A program made the position numbers and the translations under genes. From Streptomyces speibonae (GTDB lineage Bacteria; Actinomycetota; Actinomycetes; Streptomycetales; Streptomycetaceae): 7,199 bases of DNA. The notes below the pieces were generated by a model. It ran no database searches, was not told the origin of the DNA, and saw nothing but the letters and a program-made list of their open reading frames with translations. The stretch is taken from assembly GCA_000715605.1 (NCBI GenBank), contig KL568598.1, positions 10,053-17,251 of the forward strand, given 5' to 3'. Shown here piece after piece: positions 1-5,628 of this stretch (the stretch's first letter is position 1; every line of letters starts with the position of its first letter).

Positions 1-342
1 GGCTCCGCCGCCGAGGACTTCGGCTTCCTGGGGCTGCTGCTGGCGGGGGAGCGCGACATCAGCGGCTTCGTCGACCGCACCGTCGGCCCGGTCGTCGCCT
101 ACGACGAACGACGCGGCACCGAACTGCTGCGCACCCTCGACGCCTACTTCGCCTGCGGGATGAGCCCGGCCCGCACCAAGGACGAGCTCCACGTCCACGT
201 CAACACGGTCGCCCAGCGGCTGGAACGCGTCGGCCGCCTCCTGGGCGAGGACTGGCAGAGCCCGGCCCGGACCCTGGAGATCCAGCTCGCCCTGCGCCTG
301 TACCGCCTGTCGGGGATCACCGGCCCCTCCGCACGGACCTGA
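1..342 (+). CDS. PucR-family transcriptional regulator, C-terminal fragment
   Basis: The reading frame is open from base 1 and ends at a TGA at 340-342, leaving 113 residues; the start lies outside the window. The fragment has the C-terminal PucR/CdaR helix-turn-helix layout: a leader helix (LLRTLDAYFACGMSPARTKDEL), then a recognition region (HVHVNTVAQRLERVGRLLG), then a closing helix around LEIQLALRLYRL. Family members are DNA-binding regulators, often of purine, sugar-acid or amino-acid use, with a variable N-terminal sensor domain that cannot be seen here. The gene is convergent with the transporter to its right, and the two stops are only 48 bp apart across a hairpin. A regulatory link to that transporter is possible but not shown. 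The family call is firm; the ligand and targets are unknown. Confidence 0.82.
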   Translation, partial: GSAAEDFGFLGLLLAGERDISGFVDRTVGPVVAYDERRGTELLRTLDAYFACGMSPARTKDELHVHVNTVAQRLERVGRLLGEDWQSPARTLEIQLALRLYRLSGITGPSART

Positions 343-368
343 CCCCCGCACGCGGGAGCGTACGGGGG
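343..368. terminator. Hairpin terminator between convergent genes
   Basis: CCCCCGCACG at 343-352 pairs with CGTACGGGGG at 359-368 with one mismatch (C349/A362) around a 6-nt loop. It starts directly after the PucR stop and lies 22 bp from the transporter stop, so it could serve both strands. There is no T-tract, which is common for GC-rich actinobacterial terminators. Confidence 0.5.
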
Positions 369-390
369 CCGGGGCGGTACGGGGGCGGGA

Positions 391-1776
391 TCAGACCGTG
401 CGGGCGCCCTGCTTGGCAGGTACCTCGGCAGGCCCTGCCGTCCTCTCGGACGGATCCACCTCCGACAGGTCCCGGTTGCGGGTCTCCTTGGCGGCCGCAA
501 GGGCGACGACCGTCAGCAGACTCGCCGCGATCACGTACAGCGCGATCGGGGTGGAGCTGCCGTAGTCCGCCAGCAGTGCCGTGGCGATCAGCGGCGCGGG
601 CGCGCCCGCCGCGACCGAGGCGAACTGGGCGCCGATGGAGGCACCCGAGTAACGCATCCGGGTCGCGAACATCTCGGAGAAGAACGCGGCCTGCGGCGCG
701 TACATGGCGCCGTGCAGCACCAGACCCACGGTCACCGCGATCAGCAGGTTGGTGAACCCACCGGTGTCGATGAGGGCGAAGAAGGGGAACATCCACGCGC
801 CCACTCCGGCCGCGCCGATCAGATACACCGGACGCCGCCCGAGCCGGTCGGACAGCGCACCCCAGGCCGGGATGACCGCGAAGTGGATCGCCGAGGCGAT
901 GAGCACCGCGTTCAGCGCGGTCTGCTTCGACACCCCGGCCGAGGTGGTGGCGTAGACGAGGATGAACGCGGTGATCACGTAGTAGCTGATGTTCTCCGCC
1001 ATCCGCGCGCCCATCGCGACCAGCACGTCGCGCCAGTGGTGCCGCAGCACCGCCACGACCGGCATCCGCTCGGCGCCGGCGTCCGCCTTACGGGCCTCGG
1101 CCCGCCGCAGCGCCTGCTTGAACACCGGCGATTCATCGACAGAGAGACGAATCCACAATCCGACGATCACCAGCACCCCGGACAGCAGGAACGGAATCCG
1201 CCAGCCCCAGGCCGTGAACGCCGCGTCCGACAGCACGGCGGTCAGCAGCGACAGCACGCCGGTCGCCAGCAGCTGTCCCGCGGGCGCGCCGGTCTGCGGC
1301 CACGAGGCCCAGAACCCCCGGCTGCGCGCGTCGCCGTGCTCGGACACCAGCAGCACGGCCCCGCCCCACTCACCGCCCAGCGCGAAGCCCTGGACCAGCC
1401 GCAGCACGGTCAGCAGCACCGGCGCGGCACTGCCGATGGCGGCGTGCGTGGGCAGCAGTCCGATGGCGAACGTCGCCCCGCCCATCATCAGCAGACTCAG
1501 CACCAGCAGCTTCTTGCGCCCGAGCCGGTCCCCGTAGTGCCCGAACACCAGCGCACCCAGCGGGCGCGCCGCGAACCCGACGGCGTACGTCAGGAACGAC
1601 AGCAGCGTGCCGACCAGCGGATCGGAGTCCGGGAAGAACAGCTTGTTGAAGACCAGCGCGGCGGCCGAGCCGTACAGGAAGAAGTCGTACCACTCGATGG
1701 TGGTGCCGATGAGCGACGCGGCGACGATGCGTTTGAGGTTGTTCGGTGCTGGTGGAGCGGTTGCGGGCGACGACAT
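391..1776 (-). CDS. MFS transporter, metabolite:H+ symporter (MHS) type
   Basis: The 461-residue integral membrane protein should have twelve transmembrane segments. The MHS (sugar-porter-like ProP/ShiA/KgtP) signature is clear: IEWYDFFLYGS at about residues 27-37, the loop 2-3 motif GHYGDRLGRKK at 79-89, RLVQGFALGGEWGGA at 126-140, the second-half repeat SDRLGRRP at 309-316, and FATRMRYSG around 370-378. Members import organic acids, betaine/proline or shikimate with protons; the substrate cannot be read from the sequence. The start at 1776 is chosen because AGGAAG (complement of 1785-1790) lies 8 nt upstream and the N-terminus then matches family length. The ATG at 1863 would add 29 unconserved residues. 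The charged C-terminal tail from about residue 430 is cytoplasmic. It lies 133 bp downstream of the TetR gene on the same strand, but co-transcription is uncertain. Confidence 0.9.
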   Translation of the reverse strand: MSSPATAPPAPNNLKRIVAASLIGTTIEWYDFFLYGSAAALVFNKLFFPDSDPLVGTLLSFLTYAVGFAARPLGALVFGHYGDRLGRKKLLVLSLLMMGGATFAIGLLPTHAAIGSAAPVLLTVLRLVQGFALGGEWGGAVLLVSEHGDARSRGFWASWPQTGAPAGQLLATGVLSLLTAVLSDAAFTAWGWRIPFLLSGVLVIVGLWIRLSVDESPVFKQALRRAEARKADAGAERMPVVAVLRHHWRDVLVAMGARMAENISYYVITAFILVYATTSAGVSKQTALNAVLIASAIHFAVIPAWGALSDRLGRRPVYLIGAAGVGAWMFPFFALIDTGGFTNLLIAVTVGLVLHGAMYAPQAAFFSEMFATRMRYSGASIGAQFASVAAGAPAPLIATALLADYGSSTPIALYVIAASLLTVVALAAAKETRNRDLSEVDPSERTAGPAEVPAKQGARTV

Positions 1777-1848
1777 CGGCACCACTTCCTGGACTGAGAC
1801 GGGGACGTTTGTGTCGCCACACCGTAGGAATCCGCAGGTCAGGCGCAC

Positions 1849-1865
1849 ATGTGGCAGGGCCACAT
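1849..1865. promoter_or_regulatory. Inverted repeat upstream of the MFS gene, possible operator
   Basis: ATGTGG at 1849-1854 and CCACAT at 1860-1865 form a perfect 6-bp inverted repeat with a 5-nt spacer, about 75-90 bp upstream of the transporter start. A minus-strand TACGGT (complement of 1821-1826) could be a -10 element downstream of it, but I see no good -35. The position suits a regulator site. The repeat is short and may be chance. Confidence 0.25.
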
Positions 1866-1909
1866 AGTTCGAGGGTCGCCTATGCGCGCAGCCACCATGC
1901 CGGTGCTAC

Positions 1910-2497
1910 TCAGCGGTCGTCACCGGCGTCCTCGATCAGGACGCGGGTGACGCCCTCGAAGTACGGCAGCACGTCCTCCAGGGTGGCCGAACTGAGCGCG
2001 GGGGAGCCCAGGGCCGTGCGCATGATGCCCATGCCCAGCAGACAGGCGACCAGCATCTCCGCCCGCAGCGGCGCGTCCTCGCCCTTGACCTGCTCGACGA
2101 GTTCCTCGATGTGCGCCGCGTGTGCCTCCTGCTGCAGGCGGGTGCGGGCGGGATCGTGCGAGGGCGAGCGCAACAGCATCACCAGGGGGTGTTCGCCGGC
2201 GAACTGCTCCCATTCCTGGAAGACGACGGACCTGAGCATGCCCGCAGGCAGCGTGTCCAACGGGCCCGACATGATCTCCCCGAGGACCTGGTGGTCCACG
2301 CACGCCTCCTCGAACAGGGCGCGCTTCGAGCCGAAGTAGCGAAAGACGAGCGCGGGATCGACGTGGGCGTCCTTGGCGACGTCGCGCATGGTCGTCCCGT
2401 CGTAGCCCAGCCGGGCGAAGCGCACGCGCGCCGCGTCGAGCAGGGCCGCGCGTGTCGCGGCGCGATCACGTTTGTGCGGCTGTGGGGTGGCTGCCAT
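1910..2497 (-). CDS. TetR/AcrR-family transcriptional regulator
   Basis: The 195-residue protein has the usual TetR length. The N-terminal DNA-binding domain is typical: helix 1 (RAALLDAARVRFARLGYDGTT, about 16-36), then the helix-turn-helix MRDVAKDAHVDPALVFRYFGSKRALF at about 37-62. The rest is a helical ligand-binding and dimer domain with no recognisable ligand signature. An AGGGAG ribosome site (complement of 2504-2509) sits 6 nt before the ATG at 2497. The gene is divergent from the SDR gene with 114 bp between starts, a spacer with dyad symmetry, which is the classic arrangement for a repressor controlling itself and its neighbour. The MFS gene follows on the same strand and may also be a target. 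Family call firm; inducer unknown. Confidence 0.92.
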   Translation of the reverse strand: MAATPQPHKRDRAATRAALLDAARVRFARLGYDGTTMRDVAKDAHVDPALVFRYFGSKRALFEEACVDHQVLGEIMSGPLDTLPAGMLRSVVFQEWEQFAGEHPLVMLLRSPSHDPARTRLQQEAHAAHIEELVEQVKGEDAPLRAEMLVACLLGMGIMRTALGSPALSSATLEDVLPYFEGVTRVLIEDAGDDR

Positions 2498-2509
2498 GGC
2501 GTACTCCCT

Positions 2510-2574
2510 AAGTCATCAAACGTTGACATGATAGCTCAAGGGTCTACGCTGACCTTGTCACCAGTGGATGACTT
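2510..2574. promoter_or_regulatory. Nested inverted repeats in the TetR/SDR spacer, candidate TetR operator
   Basis: AAGTCATC (2510-2517) and GATGACTT (2567-2574) are perfect inverted repeats. Inside them TGACA (2524-2528) and TGTCA (2556-2560) are also inverted, with the same centre at base 2542. A separate imperfect 18-bp palindrome covers 2539-2556 (12 of 18 positions symmetrical, GGTC...GACC). The repeats surround the predicted SDR promoter, so binding would block it. Assignment to the adjacent TetR protein is inference from position. Confidence 0.5.
2523..2550 (+). promoter_or_regulatory. Predicted promoter of the SDR gene
   Basis: TTGACA at 2523-2528 is a perfect consensus -35. TACGCT at 2545-2550, 16 nt downstream, fits the TAnnnT form seen at many Streptomyces housekeeping-sigma promoters. 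Transcription would start near 2557, leaving a leader of about 55 nt. A minus-strand TATCAT (complement of 2528-2533) could be the -10 for the TetR gene, but without a convincing -35. Confidence 0.5.
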
Positions 2575-2611
2575 GTGGTTCGGATTTTCTAACACGGAGG
2601 GAAAGAAGTAC

Positions 2612-3448
2612 ATGCAGACGGTCGTCGTAACGGGCGGAACCGATGGCCTGGGGAAGGGAATCGCCCTCCACTATCTGAAGGCGGGCGCCAGGGTCCTGGC
2701 CATCGGCAGCACGCAGGCCAAAGGTGAGGCGTTAATCGAGGAGGCGCGCGAGATCTCGGCAGCCGGCCGGATCCATTTCCTCTCCGTCGACCTCACCTCC
2801 GTCGCGGGTTCCCGGCGACTGGTCGAGGAGATCGAGGACACCTATACGTCCGTGGACAAACTCGTCCTGTGCGCACAGCGCTACCGACTCTTCGGTAAGC
2901 GCTCGGTCACACCCGAAGGGTTCGAGTACAGCTTCGCGCTCGCCTATCTGAGCCGATTTGTCCTCAGTTACGGCCTGCTGGACGCGCTCCAGCGCACGAA
3001 GCAGCCCGTGATCATGAATGTGGGCACGCCGGGCGTCGGCCTTGGCTCGGTCCACTGGGACGACCTTCAGCTCGAGCGCGGTTACAACGGCAACAGGGCG
3101 ACCCTTCAGTCCTTCCGCGCCAACGACCTGCTGGGCGTCGGCTTCGCGGCCGCCCACGGCACCGGCCCCGTGACGTACATCGGGTACAACCCCGGGGTGG
3201 TCTCCACCGGGATGCCGAATTCCCTGCCGCTCCCTCTCAGGCTGATGACCAGGGCCGCGTTCGCGCTCGCGGCGACCCCCGTGGAAAGAGCGATCAAGCC
3301 CATGGTCGAGCTCCTCGACAATCCGCCTTCCGAACCATTTGTGGCGCGCTGGAAGAAAAAGCCGGTGGACCTCGGAAAGAAGGCCTTCGACGCCGAGGAC
3401 GCGCTGCGCCTGAAATACATCACGGAGCAGCTGGTAGGAGTGCGGTGA
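2612..3448 (+). CDS. SDR-fold NAD(P)-binding protein with degenerate active site
   Basis: The 278-residue protein has the short-chain dehydrogenase/reductase fold. It starts at an ATG with GGAGGG 10 nt upstream (2596-2601). The dinucleotide-binding motif TGGTDGLG is at residues 7-14 and the adenine-side Asp-Leu at 60-61. The spacing of later segments resembles retinol-dehydrogenase/WWOX-like SDRs, but the catalytic positions are changed: the NAG motif reads CAQ (87-89), the structural Asn is Ala111, the catalytic Ser position is Gly138-Thr139, and YxxxK is Thr164...Phe168. Cofactor may still bind, but ordinary SDR redox chemistry is unlikely. A nucleotide-sensing or regulatory role like NmrA-type proteins is one possibility, not shown. 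Codon 41 is TTA (2732-2734), so translation probably needs the bldA tRNA. It is divergent from a TetR gene that likely represses it. An in-frame upstream extension into the TetR gene is rejected. Confidence 0.85.
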   Translation: MQTVVVTGGTDGLGKGIALHYLKAGARVLAIGSTQAKGEALIEEAREISAAGRIHFLSVDLTSVAGSRRLVEEIEDTYTSVDKLVLCAQRYRLFGKRSVTPEGFEYSFALAYLSRFVLSYGLLDALQRTKQPVIMNVGTPGVGLGSVHWDDLQLERGYNGNRATLQSFRANDLLGVGFAAAHGTGPVTYIGYNPGVVSTGMPNSLPLPLRLMTRAAFALAATPVERAIKPMVELLDNPPSEPFVARWKKKPVDLGKKAFDAEDALRLKYITEQLVGVR

Positions 3449-3469
3449 ACCCTCTCGTACGGGTTGTGT

Positions 3470-3496
3470 CTCGACGATGCCGTCGAGCGGTTCTTT
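3470..3496 (+). terminator. Intrinsic terminator of the SDR gene
   Basis: CTCGACG (3470-3476) and CGTCGAG (3481-3487) form a perfect 7-bp stem with an ATGC loop, followed by CGGTTCTTT, a T-rich run. It begins 22 nt after the SDR stop, as expected for a rho-independent terminator. Confidence 0.6.
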
Positions 3497-3605
3497 AGTC
3501 GTCGCCGCGTCCGCCCCTTCGGGTACAACTTCCCTCAGGCGCAAGCCTATCGTGACCGTACAGTGGCTGCCCAGAGCCCGCGTCGACGAGGGTGGCGCAC
3601 GACGA
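3497..3605. other. Intergenic stretch without a recognised feature
   Basis: Together with the two hairpins on either side this fills the 220-bp gap between convergent stops (3448 and 3669). Reading frames that cross it on either strand have no recognisable motif. I see only a minor AGGC/GCCT hairpin near 3538-3549. Confidence 0.5.
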
Positions 3606-3637
3606 GGGGCGGTGCCGGAGGAATCCGGCACCGCCCC
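3606..3637. terminator. Strong hairpin terminator downstream of the cold-shock-domain gene
   Basis: GGGGCGGTGCCGG (3606-3618) and CCGGCACCGCCCC (3625-3637) form a perfect 13-bp stem with a 6-nt loop. It lies 31 bp beyond the minus-strand stop at 3669 and can also back up termination from the SDR side. It has no T-tract on either strand. Confidence 0.7.
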
Positions 3638-3668
3638 TGGGCAGTTCCTGTGGACCGGGTGTCCGCGA

Positions 3669-4118
3669 TCAGCCGTCCACCCAGCCGTGGCTCTTGCCGA
3701 GTTCCACCAATCGCTGGCGGAGCCGTGTGATCTGTTCCCCCGTCAGCGAGGGGACGGCGCTCAGCATGAGCTCCGTGACCTCCGTGGTGTACTCCGGGAC
3801 GCTCAGCACGTCGCACGTGGGTTCCTCACCGCTCTGGAACCCGGACGCCGGCGCCTGCAGCGGCGGAGTCATGGCGGGCCGTCCCACGTGCGGCGGCGCC
3901 ATGGCCGTCGCAGGTCCCTCGGCGAGTTCGACGTGCGACGCCTTCGGCCCGCGGTCGCCCTGCTCGACCTCGAACTTGACCCATGTACCGGACCGGAGGG
4001 AAGACTCCGGGACCAACAGGTCGTTGGCGTGCAGGAAGACGTCTTCCCCGCCATGCTCGGGAGCGATGAACCCATACCCCCGCACCCCGTCAAAACGAAT
4101 AACCCTGCCTACCGCCAT
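3669..4118 (-). CDS. Cold-shock-domain protein with C-terminal extension
   Basis: The 149-residue protein starts with a cold-shock domain (about 1-66). Its nucleic-acid-binding motifs are visible: the RNP1-like GYGFI at 14-18 and RNP2-like DVFLH at 26-30, then a KFEVEQGDRGPKASHV strand pair closing the barrel. Such domains bind single-stranded RNA or DNA and act as RNA chaperones or transcription antiterminators. A Pro/Ala-rich linker (about 67-100) leads to a C-terminal segment (about 101-149) with a predicted helix, LTGEQITRLRQRLVELGKSHGW. This makes the protein about twice the length of the usual 67-residue Streptomyces cold-shock proteins. The ATG at 4118 is preferred because the domain begins right there, with a GGTGGGG ribosome site close upstream. 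The start at 4343 would add 75 unconserved residues. It is divergent from hmo, and the operator-like repeat between them may affect both. Confidence 0.85.
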   Translation of the reverse strand: MAVGRVIRFDGVRGYGFIAPEHGGEDVFLHANDLLVPESSLRSGTWVKFEVEQGDRGPKASHVELAEGPATAMAPPHVGRPAMTPPLQAPASGFQSGEEPTCDVLSVPEYTTEVTELMLSAVPSLTGEQITRLRQRLVELGKSHGWVDG

Positions 4119-4216
4119 CTCAACCCCACCAACATCCTCGAGCGCTTTCCCGAACAACCGCACAGAAACCGCGTCCCACCATGAGACGCTCCCGGCGCGG
4201 ACGGGCGGTCGCGACT

Positions 4217-4245
4217 GTTCAACTGACGTCGCGCTGCAGTTGAAC
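4217..4245. promoter_or_regulatory. StrR/NovG-type activator binding site
   Basis: GTTCAACTG (4217-4225) and CAGTTGAAC (4237-4245) are perfect 9-bp inverted repeats separated by exactly 11 nt; adding the flanking T/A makes it 10 bp. This fits the consensus I recall for NovG of novobiocin (GTTCRACTG-N11-CRGTYGAAC) and the closely related StrR site at every position, including spacer length. StrR-like activators control glycopeptide, aminocoumarin and aminoglycoside clusters. The site lies 260 bp upstream of hmo and 99 bp upstream of the cold-shock-domain gene. The regulator itself is not in this window. Confidence 0.78.
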
Positions 4246-4293
4246 ACCCCACTCGCCCCGGCCGAGTCGCCGGAAGATCCCCGGCGGAGCGTC

Positions 4294-4302
4294 AGCATAC
4301 CA
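4294..4302 (-). promoter_or_regulatory. Candidate extended -10 promoter for the cold-shock-domain gene
   Basis: On the minus strand TGGTATGCT is an extended -10 (TGn plus TATGCT, complement of 4294-4299); only a weak -35 (GTATTG, 17 nt upstream) is visible. Transcription would start near 4287, giving a leader of about 170 nt that contains the 4217-4245 inverted repeat. Long structured leaders are known for cold-shock genes in other bacteria. No experimental or strong consensus support. Confidence 0.3.
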
Positions 4303-4473
4303 GCACGCCGTGCGAACAATACCAATGCCTCATCATCTCGCATTGAAGAGCGGTGAATTCAGCGCAATCAGGAATTCGTGCCCTTATTTCCGCCGCCCGC
4401 GCCGACGGTGAATTGTTCAATGAATTCCCTTGCACAGCGGGTCGGCCGCGCTCGAAGATGAGCCGACTGCGTC
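4300..4473. other. AT-richer part of the hmo upstream region
   Basis: The spacer between divergent starts 4118 and 4505 is 386 bp. From about 4310 to 4435 it is visibly richer in A/T than the rest of the window, with three GAATTC copies and one unpaired TGTTCAA half-site at 4414-4420. The hmo promoter should lie here, downstream of the StrR-type site. I cannot pick a convincing -35/-10 pair, which is normal for activator-dependent promoters. No gene is evident. Confidence 0.4.
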
Positions 4474-4497
4474 CGTGCCCAGGGACGTGCCCAGGGA
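4474..4497 (+). repeat. 12-bp tandem duplication at the hmo ribosome binding site
   Basis: CGTGCCCAGGGA occurs twice head to tail (4474-4485 and 4486-4497). The second copy ends in the AGGGA that forms the core of the hmo Shine-Dalgarno sequence (GGGAGGGG, 4494-4501). The first copy places a second AGGGA 12 nt further upstream. Confidence 0.8.
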
Positions 4498-4504
4498 GGG
4501 GTTC

Positions 4505-5596
4505 ATGCGGCTTTCGCTCGGCGACTACGCGCGACTGGCACGGGAACGACTGGACCGGCCCGTCTGGGACTTCTTCGAAGGCGGCGCCGGTGACGAGCGC
4601 ACCCTGCTGGCGAACACCGCCGCCTTCGACCGGGTACGCCTGCGCCCCTCCGTACTGACCGGCGTCACCGTGCCGGAACCGAGCACCGAAGTCCTCGGCC
4701 GTACCTGGGGAGCCCCGTTCGCCGTCGCCCCCATGGGGTACCAGACCCTGGCCCACCCGCAGGGCGAGCTGGCCACGGTGCGGGCGGCGGGGCCGCGCGG
4801 CGTCCCGGTGGTCGTCAGCATGTTCTCCGGACACAGCTGTGAGGATCTCGCCGCGGCCGCCGCGGCGCCCCTCTGGCTGCAGATCTACTGCCTGCGCGAC
4901 CGTGCCGCGATCCGGCGGCTCGTGGAGCGCGCCGAACGCGCCCGCTTCGAGGCGGTCGTCCTCACCGTCGACACTCCCCGCCTGGGCAGAAGGCTGCGCG
5001 ACCTGCGCAACGGCTTCCGGTTGCCACCGGATGTCCGGCCTGCCAACCTGCACGGGGACGGCTTCGACAACCCGGCCCACCACGCCCTGAGCCAGTTCGA
5101 CCCGGCGCTGAACTGGGACGTGGTGGACTGGCTGCGGTCGATCACCCGGCTCCCCGTCGTGCTCAAGGGGATCCTCACCGCCGCGGACGCCGTGCGGGCG
5201 GTCTCGGCGGGGGTGGACGCGATCATCGTCTCCAACCACGGAGGACGCCAACTCGACGGCGCGCCCGCGTCCTTGGAAGCGCTGCCGGACGTCGTCGCCG
5301 CGGTGGGAGGCGCCTGCACGATTCTGCTCGACAGCGGCGTGCGCCGGGGAGCCGACGTCCTGGCGGCCCGGGCCATGGGCGCGGACGCCGTCCTGCTCGG
5401 CCGCCCCGTGCTGTACGGACTCGCGGTGGACGGCGAGGACGGTGTCGCCGGGGTGATCGATCTGCTGACCGACGAACTCACCGACGCGATGGCCCTCACC
5501 GGCACCGCTTCCGCGGCCGCGGTACCGCTCGAACTCGTACGTCCCGCACGGCCCCGGGAATCCTCGCCCGAGGCCGTCGAGCACCACACCCGATGA
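4505..5596 (+). CDS. hmo: 4-Hydroxymandelate oxidase (FMN-dependent)
   Basis: The 363-residue protein belongs to the FMN-dependent alpha-hydroxyacid oxidase family (TIM barrel, cytosolic). Hmo oxidises 4-hydroxymandelate to 4-hydroxybenzoylformate in 4-hydroxyphenylglycine synthesis, after HmaS and before HpgT. Family residues are present: active-site Tyr128 (LWLQIY), Lys221 (VVLKGILTA), the SNHGGRQLDG motif with His245 and Arg248, and FMN-phosphate segments DSGVRRGADV (277-286) and LLGRP (297-301). The N-terminal WDFFEGGAGDE and the RRLRDLRNGF segment (162-171) resemble the Streptomyces coelicolor CDA-cluster Hmo as I recall it, and separate it from lactate or glycolate oxidases. The start at 4505 is preferred over 4430 because of the strong GGGAGGGG just upstream and because the fold begins there. 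It is the first gene of the operon leading to dpgA; its neighbours strengthen the specific name. Confidence 0.88.
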   Translation: MRLSLGDYARLARERLDRPVWDFFEGGAGDERTLLANTAAFDRVRLRPSVLTGVTVPEPSTEVLGRTWGAPFAVAPMGYQTLAHPQGELATVRAAGPRGVPVVVSMFSGHSCEDLAAAAAAPLWLQIYCLRDRAAIRRLVERAERARFEAVVLTVDTPRLGRRLRDLRNGFRLPPDVRPANLHGDGFDNPAHHALSQFDPALNWDVVDWLRSITRLPVVLKGILTAADAVRAVSAGVDAIIVSNHGGRQLDGAPASLEALPDVVAAVGGACTILLDSGVRRGADVLAARAMGADAVLLGRPVLYGLAVDGEDGVAGVIDLLTDELTDAMALTGTASAAAVPLELVRPARPRESSPEAVEHHTR

Positions 5597-5628
5597 CTCA
5601 CCACCGAGGCGGAAAGGGGAGACGCGTG

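Noticed and set aside
712..1797. Plus-strand ORF of 361 codons opposite the transporter
   Set aside because: It is His/Arg/Gln-rich low-complexity translation antisense to clear transmembrane segments, so a shadow.
1777..1863. ATG at 1863 as the transporter start
   Set aside because: It would add 29 residues without membrane or family character; the ATG at 1776 has AGGAAG at 8 nt and fits the family.
2111..2611. In-frame N-terminal extension of the SDR protein starting within the TetR gene
   Set aside because: It is antisense to a clear TetR coding region, has no SDR homology, and the true start at 2612 has a ribosome site and begins the Rossmann strand at residue 3.
4171..4189. GCGTC/GACGC inverted repeat upstream of the cold-shock-domain gene
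   Set aside because: The 5-bp arms with a 9-nt loop are too short to claim in DNA this GC-rich.
4181..4243. Short plus-strand ORF ATG 4181 to TGA 4243 (20 codons, Arg-rich)
   Set aside because: It has no ribosome site, lies across the operator repeat, and is not coupled to any gene; likely chance.
4119..4343. ATG at 4343 as the start of the cold-shock-domain protein
   Set aside because: The cold-shock domain begins at the Met at 4118, and the extra 75 residues would run through the StrR-type operator and look like non-coding sequence.
4430..4504. ATG at 4430 as the hmo start
   Set aside because: There is no ribosome site there, and the extra 25 residues read through the tandem repeat and the Shine-Dalgarno of the ATG at 4505.
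4292..5587. Long minus-strand ORF of 431 codons opposite hmo
   Set aside because: It is a typical high-GC shadow: no motifs, low-complexity Gly/Arg/Asp/His composition, and it overlaps a well-conserved enzyme gene.
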